A stretch of DNA of 64,000 bases from Allomuricauda sp. CAU 1633 (GCF_017313225.1 NZ_JAFLNE010000003.1:248001-312000), one strand, 5' to 3'; numbered from the stretch's first letter, positions 9,935 through 19,596 are shown. The notes: generated by a model from the sequence alone, not told the origin. Program-made: numbers and translations.

Positions 9935-12430
9935 TTAAAAATTAAATCCGAAGCTTCCTGTGATTCCGAATGGTCGGGCATCGGGATTATCCAAGTAGTT
10001 ACCCCTAAAGTTGAAATCTATCCGGAAAATCTTAAAGATATTCCCCACTCCAAAGGAATACTCCCAATATACTTGGTCTTCGGGAGCCCTTAAAGGGATA
10101 TTGGTAGGAGAACTGAGTGCAATATTTTCATCGGAAAGTTGCCCCCAAGCCCCACGTAGCCCAACTATTTCCCTGAGATTAAGTTTACGTAGCAGTGGAA
10201 TTCTCGAAAACAGCCTTCCATTAAAGTTATGTTCCAAGTGCACCGTGGCGTAAGTATCGGTGACAAATTCATAGAAATCCAGATTTGGGAAAGTATTGTA
10301 AAGGGAAAACAGCGTCTGGTTCCCCGGAATAACGCTTAAAAGGCCTAAAGGCACCTCACCAAAGGTCTTTCCCAGTTCCACGCTACTGGTCAATCTTCCA
10401 AATCCACCTATTTCCCAGGGTTGGCGATAGGAAAACTGAATGCGCTCATAGTCAAAATCACTTTCCAAAAAACCACGTATACCTTTGGTGTAGTTTAACA
10501 CAAGAGTGCTGTGATCATCATTGATGTTTACACGTTCCACACCGTATCCTATTGTCCTCTTTCCAGGCGTGTAGATCAAAGCTGTACTGAGGTCAAATTG
10601 TTTTACTTCCGATGCTATCCCGGTCGGGGACTCCAAATCCACATAATCCAGGCTGAAAGCTTCTGGAAGGGCCGAGCTCAATGTTCTAAAAGACCCCCCA
10701 AAAATGACTCTAAAATTCTTGACCGGTTCCATTTCAACACCAAAAGTGGATAGGTTGATGTTGGTCAATCGATCATTGGAACCCACAGTCACCAGAGAAG
10801 AGGAGGCAATACTTCTACCCAGAACATCATACGTACTGGTCAGACTCAGCCCCAATTGTTCAATATCCCTTCTATTTCCTCCCTGGATAATGAGCCTCGT
10901 CTTTCTATCCAGCAAAAACTTGCCTGAAAATCCGTGTTTGAACTTTCGATCATCAAAACCGTAAGCCATATAACCTTCCAAACGCCAAGGGTCGTTCTGG
11001 CCAAAATAGGTCCTTGCGCCGCCTCGCAAGCGAATGCCTTCGGCATCATTGAATCCAAAGGAGCTGTAGATGTCACCAAGATCAATATTCCACTTGTCAA
11101 TCTCAATATAGCCTGAACCCAAAATACTGACAATGTCATAGTAGGTACGGAACTTGGGAACCGTTTTTAGGGTATCGAGCAATTTAAAAATCCCGGATTC
11201 ATCATCATTAAGGGTTTCCAGGCGGGCATTTTTCCAAAACGTACTGTCCCGAGCAAACACTCTTGGGTCATACGGGTCGGATTCCGACTTGTAAAATGTT
11301 TCGGGATGGTTGGTGTTGAACTTGTAATTATCGAAAACCGTGGTACGTTTTCCATACACTCCACGCGATTTTTCCTTTTTGGAAAAAGCAAAATCGCTTA
11401 ACATATAGTCCCGCTTCAACAAAAAGACCGAATCATTGACCACCTCAAAATCCTGCTCAATATAGATTTCCTTTACCCAGTTGATATTGGCACTTTTGGT
11501 GACCTGCATGTTAATTTTCTTGATGGCAAAGGTGGTATCGTTCACCCAAAAATCTCCTTTAAAGGTGAGTTCGTTCTTCCGTCTAGGATAATAGATGATG
11601 TTGTAGCACCATTTGTTGTCAATAAAAGTACTGTCCGAAAGGACATAGTTATAAGTATCAATCCCGGTTTTGGAAAGTGGACTGGTAAAACTTTTGTCAA
11701 AAAAGCGAAGGTAATTATCGTAGATGTTGTAGTCGGAATAAAGGTCTTCCACAAAAGCGGTTATGGCCTGATTGCCTTCAAAACCTGAGCTTTTGTTTCC
11801 CAGTATATCCTCTTTTTCCTTTTCTATGGTGTTATCTCCATAAACTTTGGAAAAATTTTCATTTAAGAAAAAGGGAAGGTAGGTTTTCCCGGTAATGCGT
11901 GAAGTATCCAAATCATCAAACATAAATTCAAGGCCTTTGAACAATTTACTTTGGATCAAAGCACTATCGATGGTATTGAGGTCAAACTCTATTTTTTCGT
12001 ATTTATCGTACTCATATTGCCTGAACATGCGCACTCCGTTCTCCCGTTTCTTTGCCCAAATTTTCCGGAGTATGTCTATGGCAGGATTGTCCTTTTTGGA
12101 TTGTTTCCCCGTGTATACCACTACTTCCTTTAATTGCTCAGTAGACTCGACCAATACGATTTCCATACCATAATTCACCTTCTCTGCTAAGGTCAATTCC
12201 TTGGTTTCATAACCAATAAAGGAAACCGTTACGGTATCGTAAGTTTCATCAGATTCTAGGTAAAAGCGACCATTATCGTTGGTGATGGTACCTTCGGATG
12301 AGTTTTTAAAAATGATATTGGCAAAGGCAATGGGATCTCCTGATTCATCCAAAACAATGCCCCCAACCTTGGTTTGGGCAGAAACAGCCAAAAAAGACAG
12401 GAAAAAGAATACGGTAAGGAATCTTTTCAT
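9935..12430 (-). CDS. DUF5686 outer-membrane protein with carboxypeptidase-regulatory-like domain
   Basis: An 831-residue exported protein. A signal peptide ends near VSAQT (about residue 20). It is followed by a carboxypeptidase-D regulatory-like domain (about 22-95: GGIVLDESGDPIAFANI, SFIGYETKELTL), then DUF5686, beginning around PAIDILRKIWAKKRENG. The C-terminal half alternates short hydrophobic and polar strands and ends GFNF, as expected for an outer-membrane beta-barrel ending in Phe. The family resembles SusC/TonB receptors in its first domain but lacks a plug. Function is unknown. It lies between ppa and pdhB on the same strand. Confidence 0.88.
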   Translation of the reverse strand: MKRFLTVFFFLSFLAVSAQTKVGGIVLDESGDPIAFANIIFKNSSEGTITNDNGRFYLESDETYDTVTVSFIGYETKELTLAEKVNYGMEIVLVESTEQLKEVVVYTGKQSKKDNPAIDILRKIWAKKRENGVRMFRQYEYDKYEKIEFDLNTIDSALIQSKLFKGLEFMFDDLDTSRITGKTYLPFFLNENFSKVYGDNTIEKEKEDILGNKSSGFEGNQAITAFVEDLYSDYNIYDNYLRFFDKSFTSPLSKTGIDTYNYVLSDSTFIDNKWCYNIIYYPRRKNELTFKGDFWVNDTTFAIKKINMQVTKSANINWVKEIYIEQDFEVVNDSVFLLKRDYMLSDFAFSKKEKSRGVYGKRTTVFDNYKFNTNHPETFYKSESDPYDPRVFARDSTFWKNARLETLNDDESGIFKLLDTLKTVPKFRTYYDIVSILGSGYIEIDKWNIDLGDIYSSFGFNDAEGIRLRGGARTYFGQNDPWRLEGYMAYGFDDRKFKHGFSGKFLLDRKTRLIIQGGNRRDIEQLGLSLTSTYDVLGRSIASSSLVTVGSNDRLTNINLSTFGVEMEPVKNFRVIFGGSFRTLSSALPEAFSLDYVDLESPTGIASEVKQFDLSTALIYTPGKRTIGYGVERVNINDDHSTLVLNYTKGIRGFLESDFDYERIQFSYRQPWEIGGFGRLTSSVELGKTFGEVPLGLLSVIPGNQTLFSLYNTFPNLDFYEFVTDTYATVHLEHNFNGRLFSRIPLLRKLNLREIVGLRGAWGQLSDENIALSSPTNIPLRAPEDQVYWEYSFGVGNIFKIFRIDFNFRGNYLDNPDARPFGITGSFGFNF

Positions 12431-12526
12431 GTTTTGATATATGGGACATGTGAAAAACCATAAGGCCTTTCAGTTTTACTTCGATTAATTTGACTAAAAG
12501 TAATTTTTTATCAAAAGCTGTTTCCT

Positions 12527-12559
12527 TAAAAAAGCCCCATCAACGAAAGTCGATGAGGC
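12527..12559 (-). terminator. Rho-independent terminator after PDH E1 beta
   Basis: On the minus strand an 11-bp stem with two G-U pairs and a TTTC loop (GAAA on +) is followed by a T-run. It ends the transcript of the gene that stops at 12587. Confidence 0.88.
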
Positions 12560-12586
12560 CCAAATACCTTACAAATATAACCAAGT

Positions 12587-13564
12587 TTATTTATATAAAA
12601 CCTTTTTAACAGCTTTGATTACATCTTCGTGATTGGGCAACCACTCGGCCAAAAGAACCGGAGAATAGGGCGCGGGAGTATCTGCTGTGTTGAGTTTTAC
12701 GATGGGCGCGTCCAAATAATCGAATGCTTTGTCTTGAACATGGTAGATAATTTCAGTGGCCACGTTGCCAAAAGGCCAAGCCTCTTCCAAAATCACCATT
12801 CTATTGGTTTTCTTTACTGAGTTAAGGATGGCATCATGATCCATAGGACGCACGGTTCGCAAATCGATGATTTCACAACTGATTCCTTCCTTCGCCAATT
12901 CGTCAGCAGCAGTGTAGGCTTCTTTAATGATTTTTCCGAAGGAAACAATAGTCACATCAGTACCTTCTCTTTTAATATCGGCCACACCCAATGGAATGGT
13001 ATACTCTCCCTCGGGCACTTCACCTTTATCACCGTACATCTGCTCAGATTCCATGAAAATAACGGGGTCGTCATCACGAATGGCTGATTTCAACAACCCT
13101 TTCGCATCAGCAGGATTGGAAGGCACCACCACCTTTAATCCAGGACAGTTGGCGTACCAACTTTCAAAAGCCTGGGAGTGTGTCGCTGCCAATTGTCCCG
13201 CAGAAGCCGTTGGCCCCCTAAAGACAATGGGACATGGAAACTGACCAGCGGACATCTGCCTAATTTTTGCCGCATTGTTGATAATCTGGTCTATGCCCAC
13301 CAAGGAGAAGTTAAAGGTCATAAATTCTATGATGGGTCGGTTACCGTTCATGGCAGAACCTACACCAATTCCGGCAAAACCCAATTCAGAAATAGGCGTA
13401 TCCAAAACGCGTTCGGGTCCAAATTCATCCAACATTCCTTTTGAAGCTTTGTAGGCGCCGTTGTATTCGGCCACTTCCTCTCCCATCAAATAAATGGTAT
13501 CGTCCCTTCGCATTTCTTCAGACATTGCCTCTGCAATGGCTTCCCTAAACTGTAGTGTTTTCAT
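12587..13564 (-). CDS. pdhB: Pyruvate dehydrogenase E1 component, beta subunit
   Basis: The beta half of the heterotetrameric alpha2beta2 E1 that decarboxylates pyruvate with thiamine diphosphate and feeds the E2 lipoyl domain. It has 325 residues, the usual length. It begins MKTLQFREAIAEAMSEEM and contains GEEVAEYNGAYKASKGM (the ThDP-site Glu), DTPISELGFAGIGVGSAM and IEFMTFNF. The C-terminal transketolase domain includes EEAWPFGNVATEI. No alpha subunit or E2 gene is adjacent, so the complex is encoded at separate loci. A branched-chain 2-oxoacid E1 is the main alternative, but overall wording fits pyruvate dehydrogenase. Confidence 0.94.
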   Translation of the reverse strand: MKTLQFREAIAEAMSEEMRRDDTIYLMGEEVAEYNGAYKASKGMLDEFGPERVLDTPISELGFAGIGVGSAMNGNRPIIEFMTFNFSLVGIDQIINNAAKIRQMSAGQFPCPIVFRGPTASAGQLAATHSQAFESWYANCPGLKVVVPSNPADAKGLLKSAIRDDDPVIFMESEQMYGDKGEVPEGEYTIPLGVADIKREGTDVTIVSFGKIIKEAYTAADELAKEGISCEIIDLRTVRPMDHDAILNSVKKTNRMVILEEAWPFGNVATEIIYHVQDKAFDYLDAPIVKLNTADTPAPYSPVLLAEWLPNHEDVIKAVKKVLYK

Positions 13565-13644
13565 TTTTTTAAATTATGGGAGTCAAAAATAGGTAATAAA
13601 AATTTTTGGATAAAATTATAATGCCAAAAGCAATCCCCATTTTA

Positions 13645-16600
13645 TTATTTTGTTCGACTTACCCTTGTAGAAAAACCAAATAAGGCTATGGAAAGCATAA
13701 TATAACTAAGAATGGTGCATCCAAAAACGGCATATTTCCACCAAAGATCATTAACTCTTATGTCATAAACGACCTCTAACTCAAACAAAGGAATACAACA
13801 CTGGAAGGCATATAAGAGGCTTTCCCAAAAATTAAGGGTTTTCCCTGATGCATAATGCAACGCCTCAAATCCACGTAAAAAAGATGCGAGGGCCAGCACC
13901 AATCCTAACCACAGGACCAATAGCCTACCAAAGTTGGTTCCGTATTCGGTGGTAATTTTATAGACAAAATCCCAACCTTTTTCATACCATTTCCATGATT
14001 TGTTGCTCTTGTTCTCATTCTTTTCCTTCTCCCTCATCTTGATATAAATCTCATTAGCATCCTCATCTTCGCTCCTATTTCTAAAGCTTTTCTCGATATC
14101 TATATATACTTGTTTATCAAAGGGAAACATTTTATCAAGAACATTTGTATATTCTTCTGCTGATGAATTTCCATTGCCTTTGCCAAAATCCCATTGGTTC
14201 ACCTTGACCCCCGTAAGATTAATTCCCTGTGGAGTTGGGTCTATAATCCTAAATTTATCCACACTTGTTCGTTCCAAGTTTATACTACTGCTACTCGTTA
14301 AAAAGTTGTCATCAGTAAAGCTCAGTTCTTTTATCTCCGATACAGATACATCAAAATTTCCCTCAATTATTGCCAGGTATTTTGGCTTTTTCTTTAAATC
14401 CATTTCCACGTAGCGTCCCTTATCATCAGCTACCAAAAATAATCCCCCGACGATGTTGGCGCCACTTGCCAAAAAATCATTACCTGTTTTAGCACCAAAC
14501 ATTAAAACGTCCCTGCCCACCTGGATGTTCCTCATGGAAATTTCCTTGCAACTTGTTCCCAGTCCATCCAACACTCCAAGACTATACTGGACTTTCTGAT
14601 TTTTCAAGATTCCACTAATATCCAAGTCCTGAGCAACTATACTGTTATCCAATTGAATTCCGCCGTCGACTTCAAGATTCCTTAAATCCAATCTACCAGA
14701 TATGTTCAGGGCATTCAGCTCTAGGTTTCCCTCCTTGCGTTGTACAGAAAATTCTCCTATCCTCGACTTGAACTTATTGTGTTGGAGCCATATATAAAAG
14801 TCTATTTCTTCCTTTTCGTATTCCTCGTTCTTGTTTTCATCATATCTTTTCTTAGTCTTAATATACTGCTTGTCCATTTTTGAGAATGTGCCTACTTCCA
14901 ACACTTCCCTGTTATCTATGTACAAGTTGTTCATGGTATCAAATTGGCGCTCATTAAAAAACAAGAGGTTTCCACCAATACTTGAATTGCCAATATGTAC
15001 CCCTTCTTTGGAATTTACCCCGGATAGGTCAACATCCCCTTTTATATGAACCGATTTAAAGTCTATTTTCTTTACCCGGCTAAAATCTGGTTTGATCTTA
15101 AGGTTTTCCGTATCAGGACCCCATCCCATGGATATAGTTACTTCATTAAATTCCCCTGTCTTGGCAATTATCATTCCATTCACCATGATGGCTTCAAGCC
15201 GTATCTTGTTTATCTTGGCAGATGAGAGCCAAATATTCTTTTTTACATACAAACTGTGGCATATAAGCATGGAAAAATCCATTCTATACGCAAAGAGTCC
15301 TCCCTTTATTTCTGAAAAATTCAGGTTCATTTGATTACATCTCAAACCAAAAACAAGCACATAGGTATCTACAAAGGCCCCATATAGGTTAATCTCATTT
15401 TCGGTTTCGAGATAAGATAAATTAAGAGAACCTTTAATATTACTGTTCTGAAAGGTAAGCTGACCTAGAATCTTGGTTTGAACAGAATTTACTTGAGATT
15501 GCCAGCTTTTAGTAACCAAACATAACTGAACACCATGTTTTACAAAGCTTACGGATTTTTTGAAATCCGAGGAGGAAAAATCTGCATAGTAGTTTACAAA
15601 GCAATGGTACACTTCCATTTCTCCATTGACCTCTATACCCGATGCTTCTATTCTCCCAGCAAAAACTGAACACAAAATTCTTCTATCAGCTAATTGTGTA
15701 CCATGAATCTTAAGACTTCCATTTATGTTGGACTGGGTCAATACAAGTTTTGAAAAGGCATCATCTATTTGTTTTTGGTTCCTCAATCGAAATCTTCCTT
15801 GTTGCTCTGTTGGCTCATAGACCTTATCCAAAGAGTAAATCATGGGAAGTCTATCTTTCATAGTAGAAAACGAACAACCCGCAAAAATCAAATCACCATA
15901 TATACCCATATTGGACATCGTGGCGTTTCCAAAAAAGTGGCAGTTCTCGAAAATAAGATCGCTTTCGCTCCTGAAATTGTGAAAATCCACCGAAACCTCC
16001 TCCCCATTAATGGACTCGTCATTCATTCCCCCTTTGAATATGCAATCCATAAAGTTCAATGTGCTTTTTATACCCACACCATTGGCATGCACTACTTTTT
16101 TAAAAACACAATTGGTAAATTCAAACCTGCCAAAATGTTCCTCTCCAATAAAACGTACCTCACCCTCAAAAACGCAGTTCCTGATCTCAACTGGTTTAGG
16201 TTGCTTCAAAAAATCATTAATAAATACCCTTTCATTAACACAAGTGTCTTCAAGGATATTTTCAGTTTCAAGCACCTTAATGGTATCATGCGCATTTAAG
16301 CATTCCTTGTCTCCAAATACTTTTTTTAAATCATTTTCTTTCGCATCCCATGTTACTACCTCTCCCTTTTTTGGCTTGGCATCATCATTTTTGTCATCGA
16401 CGTCTTCTTCAGTACCAAGATTCTTATTTCCTCCACCACTCCTGATATTTTCCAATATCTTTTGAAATTCATCGTCCCCAACTGGAATCAACCGTTTAAA
16501 AAATGGTATTTCAAAAGGCAAATCGGCGGCGACAGGTTCGTCATCCACCATTTCCAAAGTCCCATTTTCAACATCAACTTCAAAGGCGGCGGTAAATAAA

Positions 16601-17589
16601 GCAGTACCATAAACCACACTTATATCCTCAATAATGGCTTTGGTTACACCAGAGTCCTCCTTTTCTTTTACCTCACCCGTACGAATGAGCTTTCTGTAAA
16701 AATCTATTCCAAGTGAGTATTTATCCGGAACTTTTGCCCACGGCATTTCATCTTGGGTAGGTAGAATAAAATGCCCTTCATCTCCTTCAACAGCCCAACA
16801 GAAAAACCTGAGATATTCCATAATCTTAATAGGACTGTCCAATGAAAAATCTTTGTCAACTGCTTGGCTTTGCTCATGCCAAATATCATGGATATACCCA
16901 GAACTGCCGTCTACAAATGAAGATCTAAAATTAAAAGGGTCCGCCCAGTTAAAGTCAAACAGTAAATAAAAACGATTGTTCCTCCCCTCCCTTTTCTTGT
17001 AAAAGTTTACCTCCATTAATTGGTAGGTGTTTGAAAAGCCCAACTCGGTCCGCCACAACTCTATATCTTCATCATCAGTATCCTTTAAGACATCAACGTA
17101 TCGCTCTTTTAAATACCCAATGACATCTGTGTAGTGCGCTTCATTTTCCTGAAAAAGTTCCCAGTGCTGCGTAGGAAGAAAGTTATCCACCACGATGTTT
17201 ATGCCATTCAGATAAAAAACCTCCTTTTTATGCGTTTCAGACTCCAAATAGGATTCATACGAAACTTTTAAATCATCAACGAGTTTAGCAATATCATTTT
17301 CTGACAAAAAAGAAATCAGTGAGAAAATTCTGGAATGTTCCCCAATGAGCGGGTAGAACTTGGGAGATTTAAAATTGTAAAAACCATACAGATTCTTATC
17401 CCCATCTGTTAAATGCACCAAGAGAAAATCCGAATCTGATGAATAACTAATATGCCTTACCTCCTCCCTTGCAATTCTAAAAAGGCTCCTACAATTAAAC
17501 TTGGCAAACCTGATAACCTTGTTTTCCATTTCAGGGTCATTGAACTTGACCCATTGGTACTCCTTGGACACTGAAGAAAGATCCCACAT
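13645..17589 (-). CDS. Very large predicted beta-helix protein with two-helix channel-like membrane tail, function unknown
   Basis: I do not recognise this 1314-residue protein. Four regions can be seen. Residues 1 to about 385 are mixed and globular, with no signal peptide. A low-complexity acidic linker (EEDVDDKNDDAKPKK) follows. From about 450 to 1130 there are irregular pentapeptide-like repeats alternating Phe/Leu, Asn/Cys and polar residues (NCVFEGEV, FTNCVFKKV, FMDCIFKGG, FENCHFFGNA), consistent with a right-handed beta-helix. Then comes a charged segment (IYIKMREKEKNENK, WYEKGWDFVYKITTEYG) and a membrane tail: a helix near 1222-1242, a hydrophobic dip FWESLLYAFQCCIPLFELE, and a helix near 1284-1306. 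This resembles pentapeptide-repeat proteins ending in an ion-channel-like domain, but no TVGYG-type filter is present. It looks more A+T-rich than its neighbours and interrupts two core gene blocks, so transfer is possible. Confidence 0.75.
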   Translation of the reverse strand: MWDLSSVSKEYQWVKFNDPEMENKVIRFAKFNCRSLFRIAREEVRHISYSSDSDFLLVHLTDGDKNLYGFYNFKSPKFYPLIGEHSRIFSLISFLSENDIAKLVDDLKVSYESYLESETHKKEVFYLNGINIVVDNFLPTQHWELFQENEAHYTDVIGYLKERYVDVLKDTDDEDIELWRTELGFSNTYQLMEVNFYKKREGRNNRFYLLFDFNWADPFNFRSSFVDGSSGYIHDIWHEQSQAVDKDFSLDSPIKIMEYLRFFCWAVEGDEGHFILPTQDEMPWAKVPDKYSLGIDFYRKLIRTGEVKEKEDSGVTKAIIEDISVVYGTALFTAAFEVDVENGTLEMVDDEPVAADLPFEIPFFKRLIPVGDDEFQKILENIRSGGGNKNLGTEEDVDDKNDDAKPKKGEVVTWDAKENDLKKVFGDKECLNAHDTIKVLETENILEDTCVNERVFINDFLKQPKPVEIRNCVFEGEVRFIGEEHFGRFEFTNCVFKKVVHANGVGIKSTLNFMDCIFKGGMNDESINGEEVSVDFHNFRSESDLIFENCHFFGNATMSNMGIYGDLIFAGCSFSTMKDRLPMIYSLDKVYEPTEQQGRFRLRNQKQIDDAFSKLVLTQSNINGSLKIHGTQLADRRILCSVFAGRIEASGIEVNGEMEVYHCFVNYYADFSSSDFKKSVSFVKHGVQLCLVTKSWQSQVNSVQTKILGQLTFQNSNIKGSLNLSYLETENEINLYGAFVDTYVLVFGLRCNQMNLNFSEIKGGLFAYRMDFSMLICHSLYVKKNIWLSSAKINKIRLEAIMVNGMIIAKTGEFNEVTISMGWGPDTENLKIKPDFSRVKKIDFKSVHIKGDVDLSGVNSKEGVHIGNSSIGGNLLFFNERQFDTMNNLYIDNREVLEVGTFSKMDKQYIKTKKRYDENKNEEYEKEEIDFYIWLQHNKFKSRIGEFSVQRKEGNLELNALNISGRLDLRNLEVDGGIQLDNSIVAQDLDISGILKNQKVQYSLGVLDGLGTSCKEISMRNIQVGRDVLMFGAKTGNDFLASGANIVGGLFLVADDKGRYVEMDLKKKPKYLAIIEGNFDVSVSEIKELSFTDDNFLTSSSSINLERTSVDKFRIIDPTPQGINLTGVKVNQWDFGKGNGNSSAEEYTNVLDKMFPFDKQVYIDIEKSFRNRSEDEDANEIYIKMREKEKNENKSNKSWKWYEKGWDFVYKITTEYGTNFGRLLVLWLGLVLALASFLRGFEALHYASGKTLNFWESLLYAFQCCIPLFELEVVYDIRVNDLWWKYAVFGCTILSYIMLSIALFGFSTRVSRTK

Positions 17590-17720
17590 AACCTTTTAAA
17601 ATTTAACATCTTGCATATATTCTAAAGTAAATCCTTGTTGGCCACGATTTAAATCGATTTCCCTTGAAATACAGAAATATCCGATAAACGGTTCATTATT
17701 TTAACAAATATTCCTTCTAA

Positions 17721-17748
17721 AAATTTATTATGCATGCATAATAAATTT
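17721..17748. promoter_or_regulatory. 28-base perfect palindrome, candidate operator of etfBA
   Basis: A perfect palindrome whose centre is ATTATGCATGCATAAT; flanking TTCT/AGAA extends the arms across a 2-base bulge. It ends 13 bases before the -7 element of the etfB promoter, so a bound protein would cover the -33 region. The same 16-base core recurs at 48521-48536. It lies 132 bases upstream of the large gene on the minus strand too. The regulator is unknown. Confidence 0.7.
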
Positions 17749-17761
17749 AGAATTTAATAGC

Positions 17762-17769
17762 TATCTTTG
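17762..17769 (+). promoter_or_regulatory. Bacteroidota -7 promoter element of etfB
   Basis: TATCTTTG fits TAnnTTTG and lies 22 bases before the etfB ATG. I see no clear -33 TTTG; that position falls in the palindrome. Confidence 0.6.
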
Positions 17770-17791
17770 AAACCATAAACCTAAAATATAT

Positions 17792-18538
17792 ATGAAGATT
17801 TTAGTTTGCATAAGCAACGTACCGGATACTACTTCCAAAATCAATTTTACGGAAGGTGATACCAAGTTTGACACGAACGGAGTACAATTTGTGATAAATC
17901 CCAATGATGAATTTGGGTTGACACGCGCCATGTGGTTCAAGGAAAAGCAAGGTGCCGAGGTTCATGTGGCCACTGTAGGCGGAGCACAGACCGAGCCCAC
18001 CATTCGAAAAGCATTGGCCATTGGTGCAGATGAAGCCATTCGGGTAAACGCCGAACCCACCGATGGTTTCTTTGTGGCCCAACAATTGGCCGAAGTGGTA
18101 AAAAATGGCGGTTACGACCTCATCATAGCGGGTAGGGAATCCATTGATTATAATGGGGGCATGGTCCCTGGCATCTTGGCTACACTGTTGGACATGAATT
18201 TTGTAAATACCTGTATCAATTTAGAGGTTGATGGTACAAACGCCACCGCCATTCGTGAAATTGACGGTGGAAAAGAAAAAATAAGCACTTCGTTGCCCTT
18301 GGTGATTGGAGGCCAAAAAGGATTGGTTGAAGAAAGTGACCTTCGCATTCCAAACATGAGGGGGATTATGCAAGCCCGTCAAAAAAAGTTGAATGTAGTT
18401 GAACCAGTAGAAGCATCACAACCCACCAACGACCAAAAGTTTGAAAAACCTGCCCCAAAAGGCCCCGTTAAATTGGTGGATACCGATAATGTTGGGGAAT
18501 TGGTCGAGCTATTGCACAACGAAGCTAAAGTTATCTAA
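17792..18538 (+). CDS. etfB: Electron transfer flavoprotein, beta subunit
   Basis: Cytosolic partner of EtfA; the dimer takes electrons from acyl-CoA and other flavin dehydrogenases and passes them to the quinone pool. It has 248 residues and begins MKILVCISNVPDTTSKI. It carries the ETF beta signature region (GRESIDYNGGMVPGILATLLD; VIGGQKGLVEESDLRIPNMRGIMQARQKK, which normally holds the AMP and recognition loop). etfA follows after 16 bases. A promoter and palindromic operator candidate lie directly upstream. Confidence 0.97.
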   Translation: MKILVCISNVPDTTSKINFTEGDTKFDTNGVQFVINPNDEFGLTRAMWFKEKQGAEVHVATVGGAQTEPTIRKALAIGADEAIRVNAEPTDGFFVAQQLAEVVKNGGYDLIIAGRESIDYNGGMVPGILATLLDMNFVNTCINLEVDGTNATAIREIDGGKEKISTSLPLVIGGQKGLVEESDLRIPNMRGIMQARQKKLNVVEPVEASQPTNDQKFEKPAPKGPVKLVDTDNVGELVELLHNEAKVI

Positions 18539-18554
18539 ACAAGAGTAAAAAATT

Positions 18555-19523
18555 ATGTCAGTCTTAGTATATACCGAATCAGATAAAGGAAAATTCAAAA
18601 AGAGTGCCTTTGAAGTGGCCTCCTACGCCCACAAAGTGGCCCAGGATTTGGGGACAAGCGTTACCGCCGTCACCTTCAATGCCAACGATGCAACTTCCTT
18701 GGGTGATTATGGAGTTTCCAAAGTTTTACAGATATCCAACGACCAATTGGCCACTTTCAACGCAAAAGCCTATGCAAGCGTATTAACACAGGCTGCAGAA
18801 GCTGAAGGAGCCAAAGTCATTATTTTAAGTTCAAGTACCGATACCAAATTTTTGGCACCCATCCTTACCGCAAAATTAAATGCGGGATACGTGCCCAATG
18901 CCGTTGCTGCGCCAGATAGCACTTCTCCTTTTGTAGTAAAACGTACCGCTTTTAGTAATAAAGGCTTTGCCCATACCGAAATTTCAGCGGATATTAAAAT
19001 TATTGGGGTATCCAATAACGCTTTTGGGGTTGTGGAGAACAGTACCTCAGCTGTCGTGGAAGATTTTAGCCCTTCTTTGGCTGATGATGCTTTTACCACC
19101 AAGTCAGTTGAAGTTGACAAAGTGGCCGGAAAAGTTTCCATCGCCGATGCCGATATTGTGGTATCTGGTGGTCGCGGACTTAAAGGTCCCGAAAATTGGG
19201 GCATGGTAGAGGAACTGGCCGAAGTTTTGGGAGCGGCAACCGCTTGCTCCAAGCCCGTATCCGATATGGGATGGCGTCCACACGGGGAACACGTAGGACA
19301 AACTGGGAAACCCGTTGCCAGTAATCTGTACATTGCCATCGGTATCTCGGGGGCCATTCAACACCTAGCTGGAGTAAACTCCTCAAAAACCAAAGTGGTC
19401 ATCAACAACGACCCGGAAGCTCCTTTCTTTAAAGCTGCGGATTACGGAATTGTTGGGGATGCTTTTGAAGTGGTACCCAAACTCATCGAAAAATTAAAGG
19501 AATTTAAAGCCCAAAACGCTTAA
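18555..19523 (+). CDS. etfA: Electron transfer flavoprotein, alpha subunit
   Basis: The FAD-binding subunit, 322 residues. The C-terminal FAD domain is clear: VVSGGRGLKGPENW, AVLGAATACSKPVSDMGWRPHGEHVGQTGKPVASNLYIAIGISGAIQHLAG, then NNDPEAPFFKAADYGIVGD. The N-terminal domain shows the expected alternating alpha/beta pattern. It forms an operon with etfB. A hairpin with a T-run lies between it and the next gene. Confidence 0.97.
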   Translation: MSVLVYTESDKGKFKKSAFEVASYAHKVAQDLGTSVTAVTFNANDATSLGDYGVSKVLQISNDQLATFNAKAYASVLTQAAEAEGAKVIILSSSTDTKFLAPILTAKLNAGYVPNAVAAPDSTSPFVVKRTAFSNKGFAHTEISADIKIIGVSNNAFGVVENSTSAVVEDFSPSLADDAFTTKSVEVDKVAGKVSIADADIVVSGGRGLKGPENWGMVEELAEVLGAATACSKPVSDMGWRPHGEHVGQTGKPVASNLYIAIGISGAIQHLAGVNSSKTKVVINNDPEAPFFKAADYGIVGDAFEVVPKLIEKLKEFKAQNA

Positions 19524-19548
19524 ATTTTGTTAATTTGCCCTTAACAGG

Positions 19549-19596
19549 GGCTGTTCAGATAACTGGTAAAGCCACTTATTTGAACAGCCTTTTTTT
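19549..19596 (+). terminator. Rho-independent terminator after etfA
   Basis: A 13-bp stem including one G-U pair (19549-19561 with 19577-19589), a 15-base loop and seven T residues. It separates etfBA from the bifunctional nuclease gene. Confidence 0.9.

Noticed and set aside
15769..16299. Plus-strand reading frame of 176 codons inside the large gene
   Set aside because: It is antisense to the repeat region of the 1314-residue protein and has no plausible protein pattern.
13645..17589. Contact-dependent toxin or T9SS-secreted adhesin reading of the large gene
   Set aside because: There is no signal peptide and no type IX sorting domain; the C-terminus is a membrane tail.
18770..19357. Minus-strand frame of 195 codons across etfA
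   Set aside because: A shadow of the strongly conserved etfA frame, rich in Pro, Thr and Ser, with no family resemblance.
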